A program made the translations under genes and the position numbers. Of a DNA stretch of 64,000 bases, positions 20,267 through 30,648 are shown in pieces. Numbering within the stretch: position 1 is the stretch's first letter; every line of letters begins with the position of its first letter. The notes under the pieces were generated by a model. That model made no database searches. It was not told the DNA's origin and saw only the letters and a program-made list of their open reading frames with translations. This DNA comes from Bacteroidota bacterium (GTDB lineage: Bacteria; Bacteroidota; Bacteroidia; Chitinophagales; Saprospiraceae): assembly GCA_024642665.1 (NCBI GenBank), contig JAHEAR010000002.1:8689-72688 (forward strand). The letters run 5' to 3'.

Positions 20267-21637
20267 CTATATCAAAGCCTTTACTTTATCAACAAGAACT
20301 CTGGCCTCTTCGATAGTTTTAGATTCGGCATATATCCTAAGGATGGGCTCAGTGTTCGATTTTCTCAGTTGCACCCATCCATTAGCAAGATCAATTTTCA
20401 ATCCATCTCGGACATCGAGATTTTCATTTTTAAAATGTTCCGCGACCCGATCCAGTATGCTTTGGGGAGAATTTGACGGATCAAACGCCACCTTGTCTTT
20501 CACCATTTCATAAGCAGGATAGCCCGTTTTCAGCACAGAAAGCGTTTTCCCACAGGTAGCCAGATGCATCAGGATCAGTGCCACACCGATCAGTGAATCC
20601 CTGCCGTAATGCAGCTGGGGATCAATAATTCCCCCGTTGCCTTCACCTCCCAAAACAGCCTTCCTGTTTTTCATCTCAGTCACCACATGAACTTCACCAA
20701 CTGGTGCAAAAAAACACTGAACACCAAAATTTTCAGCCAGATCACTTAAAGCTCTGCTTGAAGATAAATTGGTCACTACAGAACCCTTACGGTGCTTTAG
20801 AACATAATCGGCCACACAAACCAGGGTATATTCCTCTCCAAAGAAAACGCCCTTTTCGTCCACCAGGGCAAGTCGATCGACATCAGGGTCAACACTAATC
20901 CCCATATCCGCATGATGGGTCTTGACCGCTTCACATAACGCGGTGAGGTGAGCGGGGAGTGGTTCGGGATTATGAGCAAAATGCCCTGACATATCATCAT
21001 TCAGCAGGACATGTTTTACCCCCAGTGCATCGAGCAAGGGGGGTAGGCTGATACTTCCGGTACTATTAATACAATCCACTACAACCCTCAGATTAGCCGA
21101 AGCTATTTTCTTTGCATCGATCAACGGATGATCCAGAATAGCCCGGATATGCTGGTCAATGGCATCAGATATCGAAGTCACCTGACCAAGCTTCATAACA
21201 TCAGCGTAGACCACATCAGGGCATCCCAATTCGGCCATCTTTCTGATTTCTTCACCAATGTCAGGGCTGATAAACTCCCCAAGATGATTCAGAAATTTTA
21301 AGGCATTCCACTCCGCCGGATTGTGACTGGCAGTGATAATGATTCCTCCTGATGCTCCTGAACTTTTAACATACATTTCAACAGTTGGCGTCGTAGAATA
21401 ATCAAGATCAATTACATCAATGCCTAAAGCCTGAAGGGTATTGATCGCAAAATCCTTTACCATTTGACCTGATATTCGGCCATCTCGACCGATCACTACT
21501 TTAGGTGTATTTTCCTTTGAGAGCAGATGGTTTCCGTAGGCGGAAACAAAGGAAACTATGTCATTCGGCGTCAGATTATCACCTGATTTCCCACCAATAG
21601 TACCCCGTATGCCACTGACTGATTTAATTAAAGACAC
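20267..21637 (-). CDS. glmM: Phosphoglucosamine mutase
   Basis: 456 aa; SVSGIRGTIGGKSGDNLTP, GIIITASHNPAEWNALKFL, SVDPDVDRLALVDEKG. Confidence 0.92.
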   Translation of the reverse strand: MSLIKSVSGIRGTIGGKSGDNLTPNDIVSFVSAYGNHLLSKENTPKVVIGRDGRISGQMVKDFAINTLQALGIDVIDLDYSTTPTVEMYVKSSGASGGIIITASHNPAEWNALKFLNHLGEFISPDIGEEIRKMAELGCPDVVYADVMKLGQVTSISDAIDQHIRAILDHPLIDAKKIASANLRVVVDCINSTGSISLPPLLDALGVKHVLLNDDMSGHFAHNPEPLPAHLTALCEAVKTHHADMGISVDPDVDRLALVDEKGVFFGEEYTLVCVADYVLKHRKGSVVTNLSSSRALSDLAENFGVQCFFAPVGEVHVVTEMKNRKAVLGGEGNGGIIDPQLHYGRDSLIGVALILMHLATCGKTLSVLKTGYPAYEMVKDKVAFDPSNSPQSILDRVAEHFKNENLDVRDGLKIDLANGWVQLRKSNTEPILRIYAESKTIEEARVLVDKVKALI

Positions 21638-21679
21638 GATATCCCGGTTTAGATTTGTGTTGTAAAACTATACATTTGA

Positions 21680-22252
21680 TTGATGATGGAGACAATTCTT
21701 CAGTGGGATACGGCCCTTTTTCAGATGATCAATCACGGTTGGAGCAGTGATTTGCTGGACTGGATTCTGCCCATGACCAGAAATAAGTTTGCCTGGGTAC
21801 CGCTCTATATACTGATCCTGAGTTGGATGATCTTTAATTTATCGGTCAAACAATGGGCTTATACCTTTTTATTTATTGCGCTTTCCATTTTTGCTTCTGA
21901 TACGATTAGTTCCGAACTGATTAAAAAACAAGTTAAACGTCCCCGACCTTGTGCGGAGGTAACGATGAATCCTGCTGCTATTCAACGCGTGCATTGCGGA
22001 GGCGGGTACAGCTTTACCTCATCTCATGCAACGAATCATTTTTGCATTGCGGCATTCCTTGTGATCGTTTTTGGGGGATATATGAAAAGATGGAAGTATA
22101 TGTGGTGGATTTGGGCCGCCATCATATCCATTGCTCAGGTATATGTTGGCGTCCATTATCCGTTGGATGTACTATTTGGTGGAATTCTAGGAGCGATTAT
22201 TGGAGCATCCGCCGGGATTTTATGCAAACACAGGATAAATCTGACATTTTGA
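21680..22252 (+). CDS. Phosphatase PAP2 family membrane protein
   Basis: 190 aa; KKQVKRPRPC, GGGYSFTSSHATNHF, GVHYPLDVLFGGILGA. Confidence 0.9.
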   Translation: MMMETILQWDTALFQMINHGWSSDLLDWILPMTRNKFAWVPLYILILSWMIFNLSVKQWAYTFLFIALSIFASDTISSELIKKQVKRPRPCAEVTMNPAAIQRVHCGGGYSFTSSHATNHFCIAAFLVIVFGGYMKRWKYMWWIWAAIISIAQVYVGVHYPLDVLFGGILGAIIGASAGILCKHRINLTF

Positions 22253-22328
22253 TTACTTGGTCCTGAATGAATATCTTGTGGCGCTGTTTTGAAAAACAGT
22301 GCAATTCAATACTTTATAAACAAATAAC

Positions 22329-23216
22329 ATGGAGATTATAAACGGAAAGGAACTGGCCGTCACGATTAAAGCGGAGTTAAAAGCGAAAGTAGATAAGGCA
22401 GTAGCGACAGGCAGACGTGCTCCTCATCTGGCGGCGGTATTGATTGGGGATCATCCGGCTAGCCGCTCATATGTCACCAATAAAGTCAGAAGTTGCACCG
22501 AAGCCGGTTTTAAATCAACGCTAATCCAGCGACCGGCAGAAATCTCTCAGGAAGCACTTTTGCAAATCGTACATGACCTTAATGATAATCCTGAGATTGA
22601 TGGATTCATTGTACAACTGCCACTGCCGGAGCATATACATGAAATGGATATTACACTGGCCATTAATCCTGCAAAAGATGTGGATGGTTTCCACCCCATG
22701 AATCTTGGATTGATGACGCTCGGGCTGCCATCCTATTTACCCGCAACACCGATGGGCATCATGCAGATGCTGGAACGCTACAACATTGATATTCGAGGTA
22801 AGAATTGTTGTGTGATCGGTAGAAGTAATATTGTCGGTACACCCATTAGTATTCTGTTATCCAGAAAAGCAACACCGGGAGATGCAACGGTTATGTTATG
22901 CCACAGTCGGACTCCCAACATCAAAGAAATGGCTTTGAAAGCAGATGTTTTAGTAGTGGCGCTTGGAAGACCCAATTTTCTGACGGCGGATATGGTGAAA
23001 GACGGTGCCGTAGTAATTGATGTGGGCATCAATAGAGTAGAGGATGCTTCAAAGAAAAACGGGTTTCGTTTAGTTGGCGATGTCGATTATGATAATGTTG
23101 CCCCGAAGTGTAGCTACATCACGCCTGTTCCCGGTGGTGTTGGGCCGATGACCGTGACCTCTCTTTTAATTAATACCTGGAAGGCTTACACCGGAGAGAT
23201 TTATCCTGCGAAATAA
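22329..23216 (+). CDS. folD: Bifunctional methylenetetrahydrofolate dehydrogenase/cyclohydrolase
   Basis: 295 aa; SRSYVTNKVRSCTEAGF, DGFIVQLPLPEHI, CVIGRSNIVGTPISILL, TPVPGGVGPMTVTSLL. Confidence 0.97.
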   Translation: MEIINGKELAVTIKAELKAKVDKAVATGRRAPHLAAVLIGDHPASRSYVTNKVRSCTEAGFKSTLIQRPAEISQEALLQIVHDLNDNPEIDGFIVQLPLPEHIHEMDITLAINPAKDVDGFHPMNLGLMTLGLPSYLPATPMGIMQMLERYNIDIRGKNCCVIGRSNIVGTPISILLSRKATPGDATVMLCHSRTPNIKEMALKADVLVVALGRPNFLTADMVKDGAVVIDVGINRVEDASKKNGFRLVGDVDYDNVAPKCSYITPVPGGVGPMTVTSLLINTWKAYTGEIYPAK

Positions 23217-24046
23217 TGAATCCTGAATATTTCTCACTGACCTTTGACACGAAAGGCTACGACAATGAAATTCTGATGGCTATGTTAGGGATTTATCCGT
23301 TGGAATCTTTCCATGATGACGGAGATATATTGATTGCCTATATCTTAAAACACGACATCACGCAGGCACTTCTGGAAGCCGTAGAAGAAGCAGAAGGGAA
23401 ATGGTTTGAGTCCTATCGGATGGATCTGGTGCCGGACGAAAACTGGAATGCTGTATGGGAAAGTTCGTTCAATCCGATTGCCGTCAATGATTATTGCTAT
23501 ATCCGTGCTGCATTTCATACCAACCCCGAAAATAAATTTAAACACGAAGTCATCATTGCCCCTAAAATGGCTTTTGGAACAGGTCATCATGCGACGACGT
23601 ATATGATGATTGAAGCCATGGCGCAGATTGACTTCAAAGGCAAAACAGTATTTGACTATGGATGTGGCACAGGCATTCTTTCCGTTGTCGCCGCTAAAGA
23701 AGGTGCTGCCCATATTGTCGGTGTGGATATCCAACCCGAATCAAAAGAAAACAGTGATGAGCACGCCAGACTTAATCAGGTGGAAGATCAGTGTGCTTTT
23801 TTTGAAGGAGGTATTGAGCTTGTCCGAAATCAAAAATTTGATGTCATCCTGGCCAATATTAATCTGAGCGTCATTCAAAAATATTTTGAAGAACTAAAGC
23901 AGATGATAAATCCGGGAGGTTACATTTTGCTTTCCGGGATCATGGTTTATGATATTGAAAAAATGGAACAAACGATCTCATTTCCTCCGTTAAACGTGCT
24001 GGAAAAGAAAGAGCGCGGCGAATGGATTCAGATCACCCTACAATAA
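23216..24046 (+). CDS. prmA: Ribosomal protein L11 methyltransferase
   Basis: 276 aa; APKMAFGTGHHATTYMMIEAM, FDYGCGTGILSVVAAKEGA, LANINLSVI. Confidence 0.95.
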   Translation: MNPEYFSLTFDTKGYDNEILMAMLGIYPLESFHDDGDILIAYILKHDITQALLEAVEEAEGKWFESYRMDLVPDENWNAVWESSFNPIAVNDYCYIRAAFHTNPENKFKHEVIIAPKMAFGTGHHATTYMMIEAMAQIDFKGKTVFDYGCGTGILSVVAAKEGAAHIVGVDIQPESKENSDEHARLNQVEDQCAFFEGGIELVRNQKFDVILANINLSVIQKYFEELKQMINPGGYILLSGIMVYDIEKMEQTISFPPLNVLEKKERGEWIQITLQ

Positions 24047-24053
24047 TATTTTA

Positions 24054-24641
24054 CTACGCATTCCAGGCAGACAGCACCTCATAGACTTTGTGTACCGGCA
24101 GTCCCATCACATTCGCATAAGAGCCTTCAATTCTTGAAACTTTTGCCCATCCAATCCAATCCTGGATGCCGTAGGAACCTGCCTTATCCATCGGAGAACA
24201 CGTCCGAATGTAATAGGTTATTTCCTCTGTCGTCATTGGGTCTAACCAAACAGACGTAAAGTCTGAAAAGCCTTCACCACGGGAATGATTTCCAATAAAA
24301 ACACCGGTGATCACCAGATGATGTTTTCCGGCTAAAGCTGAAATCATTTCAATCGCTTCTTCTTCAGAGGCCGGTTTCCCATAGATGCGATCATGGAGTA
24401 TCACAACGCTATCCGCAGCGATCACCAGTTCATCATTTTTCAATAATGGCATGGCTGCTTCAGCTTTCAATCTTGCAAGGTATTCCGGGACATCTTCAAT
24501 ATCCATATCTACGGGATGTATTTCTTCTACATCCACATCAATTAATGAAAATTCAATTCCTGCTAAAGAAAGTAACTCTTGTCTTCGAGGTGATTTGGAC
24601 GCAAGAAAAAGTGGTGGATGTTTTAATTTCATTTTAGTCAT
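24054..24641 (-). CDS. maf: Maf family nucleotide pyrophosphatase
   Basis: 195 aa; LFLASKSPRRQELLSLAGIEF, VIAADSVVI, DKAGSYGIQDWIG. Confidence 0.95.
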   Translation of the reverse strand: MTKMKLKHPPLFLASKSPRRQELLSLAGIEFSLIDVDVEEIHPVDMDIEDVPEYLARLKAEAAMPLLKNDELVIAADSVVILHDRIYGKPASEEEAIEMISALAGKHHLVITGVFIGNHSRGEGFSDFTSVWLDPMTTEEITYYIRTCSPMDKAGSYGIQDWIGWAKVSRIEGSYANVMGLPVHKVYEVLSAWNA

Positions 24642-24646
24642 GTTGG

Positions 24647-26554
24647 TTAATGTGTTTCCTGAGATTTTCTGATGATTTCATCTACAATTTCCGGGTTGAG
24701 CAAAGTAGAGATATCCCCCAGGTTTGCATAATCGCTTTCTGCAACTTTGCGAAGTATTCTGCGCATAATCTTTCCGGATCTTGTTTTTGGCAGACCACTG
24801 ACGATCATTATTCGATCTGCCTTTGCAATTGGCCCAATCATCTCCACTAGTTTTTGATTGATCTCTTCCACAAAAACTACTTCGTCCGGCACTGCTTGCC
24901 TGACGATTACATAAGCGAAAATACCTTGTCCTTTAATCGGATGCGGGCAACCAACAACGGCACTTTCTACCACATTTGCATGCTCATCAATTGCATTCTC
25001 TACCTCAGCAGTCCCAATACGATGACCGCTCACATTGATCACATCATCTACGCGACCAATCACACGATAGCGACCTTCCTCATCTCTTCTCGCCTGGTCT
25101 CCTGTAAAATACATGCCCGGAAACGGTCTAAAATAGGTTTTCACACAACGTGCATGATCCCCATAGGTCGTCCGGATGATGGAAGGCCATGGATGTTTAA
25201 TACAAAGCAGTCCTTCTACATTATTGCCTTCGATTTCATGGCCGGCCACATCTACCAAAACAGGCTGAATGCCGGGCAGAGGATAAGATGCAAAACAAGG
25301 TTTCGTATCCGTAATTCCCGGCAAGGGCGAAATCATAATTCCCCCTGTTTCCGTTTGCCACCAGGTGTCCACAATCGGTGCCTTTCCTTTACCAATTTTT
25401 TCATTATACCAATGCCATGCTTCTTCATTGATGGGTTCGCCTACGGACCCTAATACCTTAATCGTTGACAAATCATGGCCTTCAACATACGTATCGCCTG
25501 CAGCCATCAAAGCTCTGATCGCGGTAGGGGCTGTATAAAAAACATTTACGGTAAATTTTTCACAAATCTTCCAAAATCTTGAAGGATCCGGATAGGTAGG
25601 GGTACCATCAAACATTAACGTAATCGCGCCATTTAACAGCGGACCATAGATGATATAACTATGTCCTGTGATCCATCCAATATCCGCGGTACACCAGTAG
25701 ACATCACCGGGTTCATATTGAAAAACATTTTTAAACGTGTAAGCCGTATATACCATATACCCTCCGCAGGTATGTACAACACCTTTAGGTTTTCCGGTAG
25801 ATCCGGATGTATATAAGATAAATAAAGGGTCTTCGCTGTCCATGATTTCGGCATCACACGTTATGCTTTGTTCGCCGATAAAGTCATGCCACCACATATC
25901 TCGTTCTTCTGTCCAGGGGACAATTCCTCCTGTATTGATATAAACGATTACAGATTCAACGGAGTCACAATCGAGCGCGATCGCCTCATCGACAATTTCT
26001 TTAATAGGTATATGCTTTAATCCACGGTCATTAAAATCAGAGCAGATCACCATCTTGCAGGATGAATCTTTGATACGATCGGCCAGTGAGACAGCAGAGA
26101 AACCTGCAAAGACTACACTATGCACTGCACCTATCCGTGCACATGCCAATATACTAATGGCTAACTCCGGGACCATCGGCATGTAAAAACAAATGCGATC
26201 TCCTTTTTTAATTCCTTTAGCTTTAAGGCCATTCGCACATCGACAAACCTCCTGATGCAATTCAGCATAAGTAAGTTGTCTGTGATCCCCTCTAATGTCA
26301 TTTCCTTCCCAAAAAATGGCGATCTGGTGACCTCTTTCCTCCAGATGTCGATCGAGACAATTGATGGTGATATTTAATTTGCCATCCACAAACCATTTAT
26401 TGTGTCCTTGCCTTAAATCAGGCTCCAGCACTTTACGCCATAAGGTATGCCATTGGAAATCAGCAGCCTGATCTGCCCAAAAAGATTCAGGATTCTCAAT
26501 GCTTTTTTTGTACGCAGATTTGTAATCGTCTATATTTTTTATATCGTTTCCCAT
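24647..26554 (-). CDS. acs: Acetate--CoA ligase
   Basis: 635 aa; LFILYTSGSTGKPKGVVHTCGGYMVY, CTADIGWITGHSYIIYGPL, VDTWWQTETGGIMI, LPKTRSGKIMRRILRKV. Confidence 0.97.
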   Translation of the reverse strand: MGNDIKNIDDYKSAYKKSIENPESFWADQAADFQWHTLWRKVLEPDLRQGHNKWFVDGKLNITINCLDRHLEERGHQIAIFWEGNDIRGDHRQLTYAELHQEVCRCANGLKAKGIKKGDRICFYMPMVPELAISILACARIGAVHSVVFAGFSAVSLADRIKDSSCKMVICSDFNDRGLKHIPIKEIVDEAIALDCDSVESVIVYINTGGIVPWTEERDMWWHDFIGEQSITCDAEIMDSEDPLFILYTSGSTGKPKGVVHTCGGYMVYTAYTFKNVFQYEPGDVYWCTADIGWITGHSYIIYGPLLNGAITLMFDGTPTYPDPSRFWKICEKFTVNVFYTAPTAIRALMAAGDTYVEGHDLSTIKVLGSVGEPINEEAWHWYNEKIGKGKAPIVDTWWQTETGGIMISPLPGITDTKPCFASYPLPGIQPVLVDVAGHEIEGNNVEGLLCIKHPWPSIIRTTYGDHARCVKTYFRPFPGMYFTGDQARRDEEGRYRVIGRVDDVINVSGHRIGTAEVENAIDEHANVVESAVVGCPHPIKGQGIFAYVIVRQAVPDEVVFVEEINQKLVEMIGPIAKADRIMIVSGLPKTRSGKIMRRILRKVAESDYANLGDISTLLNPEIVDEIIRKSQETH

Positions 26555-26572
26555 ATACGTTTCTATCCCGGT

Positions 26573-27439
26573 TTATAAGAATAATAAAACAATCGTTCCC
26601 AGCAACATAACTCCTTTGATGAAAACAGATGCCATGTGATAATACGTTTTATCCTTCGCCCACCAGACAAATGCCATGGAAGTCACTATAAAACCCTGTA
26701 ATATATTAAGTGCCATGGCGATAGATCCGGAAGACTGAATCGTGCTCCATTGAAATACTGCATAGGTCAAAACTGCCACAATCCCTAAAGCCATAATCTT
26801 AGCCGGACGAATGCCGAATCGTACAACAAATGTTTTGCAAGCTAATAATCGATCGCCCGCAGCATCCTCGATATCCTTGACGATTTCGCGATACCACGTG
26901 GCCAGAAATGCAAAAGACGTATAATACCCTAAATGAATACTAATAGCTGACGGATCGCCACCTAACCAGTCCGGTAAAGCAACTACGATTAATACGCCGG
27001 CACAAAATATGGCTACCCAAAGATTGCCAATGACAGGTTTACATTTTAAAGCATAAGAGTATAGCCAAAGTGCTCCAACAGCCAGTGGATAAATAAAAAG
27101 GAATGGCAGGAGCATTAATCGGATGGCAAGGATGATACTTAAAACTGCCCCTAATGCCACTGTAAGCCAATACACATTAAGCACTTTCTTCAGCGACCAA
27201 AGATTGCCGGCAATCCATTTATCCGGCTTATTTACTTCATCCATCCGGTAATCAAAGAAATCATTGATGATATAGCCGGAACCTGCGATCACGACCGTAA
27301 TCAGAGAAAGCATCAGGAAATCACCAAATCTAAGTCTGGTAAGGTCCATATCTATTAAAAAATAGTAGATAAAACCCTGAATCAGACCAATCATAAGGAG
27401 ATTGGACCATCGAATGATATGAAGGATTTGCTTAAGCAT
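26573..27439 (-). CDS. UbiA family prenyltransferase (geranylgeranylglycerol-phosphate geranylgeranyltransferase-like)
   Basis: 288 aa; GYIINDFFDYRMDEVNKPDKW (NDxxDxxxD) and REIVKDIEDAAGDRLLACKTFVVRFG. Confidence 0.88.
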   Translation of the reverse strand: MLKQILHIIRWSNLLMIGLIQGFIYYFLIDMDLTRLRFGDFLMLSLITVVIAGSGYIINDFFDYRMDEVNKPDKWIAGNLWSLKKVLNVYWLTVALGAVLSIILAIRLMLLPFLFIYPLAVGALWLYSYALKCKPVIGNLWVAIFCAGVLIVVALPDWLGGDPSAISIHLGYYTSFAFLATWYREIVKDIEDAAGDRLLACKTFVVRFGIRPAKIMALGIVAVLTYAVFQWSTIQSSGSIAMALNILQGFIVTSMAFVWWAKDKTYYHMASVFIKGVMLLGTIVLLFL

Positions 27440-27559
27440 GTAATCAGAGGTTCAAGATACTGGCTTTCATTTATTTCTTAGGGATCTGACTCTCAATCCA
27501 TAATAAGAACCAGCCGTATTTGGAACTATAATCTGAACAACTTATATTTAAACAGTATT

Positions 27560-30178
27560 ATGGAAGAGACAGGTCAATCACAATCGGAAGCAAAGAGCTT
27601 TAAGTTCAAGGAACTGAAGGTGTATACCTCTACAGAATGGTTGGCCGATAACAAAAAGAAGTACAGGCAGGTGTACGATCGGCTGGAGGCCTCCTATGTA
27701 TACGCAGAACTGTCTTTTTATAATAAACACTTCGATGTAAAGAATTGGGACGTTGATATCACCTTGCGCTGCCTGTCCATGAAAGCAGCAGGGAAAGAGC
27801 TTTGCCGACTTCGCATACAGCGAAATGTCAGTAAGTACGACAGTGTTGTGTTTATCAGAGAAGGATGGGGAAATAAGAAAGAAGGTACATTTTGGAAGCA
27901 GGGGACCTATTGCTGGGAAGCCATTATTGATGGGGAAAAAGTGGGTTCCAAGTATTTTTATATTGAAGAAAGCACCACCAAAATTGATGGCCAGTCCAGA
28001 TATCTGGAATTGGAATCCCTGCGCCTTTATGAAGGACAGTATGATGATGTGGGGGAAGATGATCGTAGCTACTATACTGCTTTTTCCACCTCAGAAACGC
28101 GGTATATCTATTCTGAATTAATCTTTCAAAACCTTAAAACGGATGAGGCGTGGCAGTGTGAGTTGTTTACCAAATTTTATAATGAAGCCAGAGAATTAAA
28201 AGGGCAGGTGACCAGGCTGCAAACCATTAAAAAAGGGGATGAAAAAGTAAAAGTCACAGCAGGCTGGGGTTCCAATGTCAAAGGATCATGGCGAGCAGGT
28301 CGATATACGGCCGAAATCGTTTTCATGGATAAACTTGTTGCCGTTGTTCCCTTTGAAGTAGGCGAGGAGTTTGTTCAGGGCAATAGCCAGGTACTATGGC
28401 CGGATTATCAACCTGCCCATTTCAAAACGGATTTGGCGATTGGTCAGTCAGAGGAAGCGGTGTTGGCTGAGTTAACGAATATGATTGGCCTGCAGAAAAT
28501 CAAAAAACAAGTCTATGAGCATGCCCAGTATTTGCGCTTTCTTCAATTAAGGAAAGAAAAGGGGTTTAAGGAAAATCAGAACATCAATATTCATTCGGTC
28601 TTTGTGGGCAATCCGGGAACCGGCAAGACCACAGTTGCGCGGATGATGGGTAAGCTCTATCGCCATATGGGTTTATTGTCCAAAGGACACGTACATCAGG
28701 TAGATCGAGTGGATCTTGTCGGGGAGTATATAGGGCAAACCGCCCCTAAAACCAAAGAGTCCATAGAAAAGGCAAGAGGGGGTGTATTATTTATTGATGA
28801 AGCCTATGGTCTTGCACGGGCCAATGATGATACGAAAGATTTCGGTCGGGAGGTTATTGAGATTTTAGTAAAAGAAATGTCCAATGGGCCGGGCGATATA
28901 GCAATCATAGTGGCCGGCTATCCAAAAGAAATGAAATACTTTCTGGACTCTAATCCGGGATTGAAATCGAGGTTTAAGATCCACTATGAATTTTCTGATT
29001 ACCTCCCGCAGGAACTCTCTGAAATAGCAGAATATACCTGTAAGGAAAAAGAGGTAAAGCTCGAGGATCATGCAAAGTTAATGCTGGATGAAATGATCAC
29101 TGAAGCTTTCAGAAACAGAGACCGTAATTTTGGCAATGCCCGCTTTGTCAACGATCTGGTCGAAAAGGCAAAAGTATCACTTGGTCTGCGCATCATGAAT
29201 GAGGCCAAACATCATGACATGAGCCCGGCTGACCTCTCTCTGATACTGGCTGCGGATATAGAACAAATAAAGTCGCTTGAAGCATTTGCCTTGCCCAATA
29301 TTCCGGTGGATGAAAAATTGTTAGCCCTGGCGTTGACAGAGCTAAATGCATTGACCGGTCTGGAAAATGTGAAACAGCAAATCAAAGAGATGATTGACAT
29401 TGTAAAATACCATCAGCTACTGGGAAGAGGGGTGCTGAATAAATTTTACATGCATACCGTCTTTATAGGCAATCCCGGTACCGGCAAAACGACAGTGGCC
29501 CGCATCCTTACGAAAATTTACAAAGCACTTGGAATTCTTGAACGAGGACATATGGTTGAAACAGACCGGCAAGGGCTGGTCGCCGGTTACGTAGGACAGA
29601 CCGCCTTGAAAACCGGAGAAAAGATTGAAGAGGCCATGGGAGGCGTGCTGTTTATTGATGAAGCATATGCGCTGACCAGTTCTATAGGAGGCAATCATGA
29701 TTTTGGGAATGAAGTCGTACAGACGATACTCAAGCAAATGGAGGATAAGCGAGGACATTTTTTCGTTTTCGCAGCAGGATATCCGGACAACATGGATGCC
29801 TTTTTGAAAGCTAATCCGGGACTCAGCTCCCGTTTTGATAAAGTACTAAGATTTGAAGATTACAGCCCGGAGGAATTGAACGAAATAGGCATTAATCTGA
29901 TCCATAGTCTGGATATGAAAATCACGCCTAAAGCGCTGGAACATCTCAATGGTTATTTTAAATTCCTGTATGATTACCGGGATAAATATTTTGGCAATGG
30001 ACGCAGTATCCGACAGGTGATTCACGAAGTCATTAAGAAGCAGAATCTTCGATTGGCCAATGCGATGCATGGGTCCCGAAATCAAGCCAATCTGATCACC
30101 TATGAGGATGTCAAGGATTTTAGCCTCGATAAAAAACTCCTTATTTATCAACGCCAGACGATAGGTTTTCAGAAATAA
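27560..30178 (+). CDS. Double AAA+ ATPase (CbbX/SpoVK type) with two tandem N-terminal beta-rich domains
   Basis: 872 aa; two Walker A (FVGNPGTGKTTVARMMGKLY; FIGNPGTGKTTVARILTKIY) and two Walker B (GGVLFIDEAYGL; GGVLFIDEAYAL). The N-terminal 260 aa show an internal duplication. Confidence 0.9.
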   Translation: MEETGQSQSEAKSFKFKELKVYTSTEWLADNKKKYRQVYDRLEASYVYAELSFYNKHFDVKNWDVDITLRCLSMKAAGKELCRLRIQRNVSKYDSVVFIREGWGNKKEGTFWKQGTYCWEAIIDGEKVGSKYFYIEESTTKIDGQSRYLELESLRLYEGQYDDVGEDDRSYYTAFSTSETRYIYSELIFQNLKTDEAWQCELFTKFYNEARELKGQVTRLQTIKKGDEKVKVTAGWGSNVKGSWRAGRYTAEIVFMDKLVAVVPFEVGEEFVQGNSQVLWPDYQPAHFKTDLAIGQSEEAVLAELTNMIGLQKIKKQVYEHAQYLRFLQLRKEKGFKENQNINIHSVFVGNPGTGKTTVARMMGKLYRHMGLLSKGHVHQVDRVDLVGEYIGQTAPKTKESIEKARGGVLFIDEAYGLARANDDTKDFGREVIEILVKEMSNGPGDIAIIVAGYPKEMKYFLDSNPGLKSRFKIHYEFSDYLPQELSEIAEYTCKEKEVKLEDHAKLMLDEMITEAFRNRDRNFGNARFVNDLVEKAKVSLGLRIMNEAKHHDMSPADLSLILAADIEQIKSLEAFALPNIPVDEKLLALALTELNALTGLENVKQQIKEMIDIVKYHQLLGRGVLNKFYMHTVFIGNPGTGKTTVARILTKIYKALGILERGHMVETDRQGLVAGYVGQTALKTGEKIEEAMGGVLFIDEAYALTSSIGGNHDFGNEVVQTILKQMEDKRGHFFVFAAGYPDNMDAFLKANPGLSSRFDKVLRFEDYSPEELNEIGINLIHSLDMKITPKALEHLNGYFKFLYDYRDKYFGNGRSIRQVIHEVIKKQNLRLANAMHGSRNQANLITYEDVKDFSLDKKLLIYQRQTIGFQK

Positions 30179-30247
30179 GTCAACTCCATTTGCATAAAGT
30201 GACTATTGTCACATTTCGCTTTAGAATATTGCTAGTACTTTTGAGCT

Positions 30248-30622
30248 ATGAGCATGATTCGCAGCATATTTGGAATGACTTGTCCCCGGTGCCGACAAAG
30301 CAAACTATTCGAAACTCCTATAAAGTTGTCCCGCCCGCTTCGGATGAATAAAAATTGTCCTGTTTGTGGCCAGCGCTTTGAACCGGAACCCGGATTTTAT
30401 TTTGGGGCCATGTTCATTTCCTATATTTTTCTGGCCTTTTTTAGCTTAGGAGTGGCCGGCATGTTGGTTTTTTATTTCCATCGATCAGTCGACTTTGCCT
30501 TTTCTGTCCTGCTGGGTATTCTGGCAGTTATGTTTATTTGGAATCTTCGGTTTAGCCGATCCATCTGGATCCACCTGATGATCAAATATGATCCCAAAGC
30601 GGGAAAGAATGAAGCGCTCTAG
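30248..30622 (+). CDS. DUF983 domain-containing protein
   Basis: 124 aa; MTCPRCRQSKLFETP...CPVCGQRFEPEPGFYFGAMFISY. Confidence 0.85.
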   Translation: MSMIRSIFGMTCPRCRQSKLFETPIKLSRPLRMNKNCPVCGQRFEPEPGFYFGAMFISYIFLAFFSLGVAGMLVFYFHRSVDFAFSVLLGILAVMFIWNLRFSRSIWIHLMIKYDPKAGKNEAL

Positions 30623-30648
30623 CGTTTAGATCAAATCACCTGTCAATT

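Noticed and set aside
24385-25453. + strand ORFs over maf and acs (24385, 24446, 24650, 24854)
   Set aside because: Antisense to well-supported maf and acs; composition looks like reverse-complement translation.
12871-26554. Housekeeping run (mdh to acs) as a possible gene cluster of interest
   Set aside because: Mixed strands and unrelated core functions; ordinary chromosomal arrangement apart from the Prx-like/Mrp/NifU trio.
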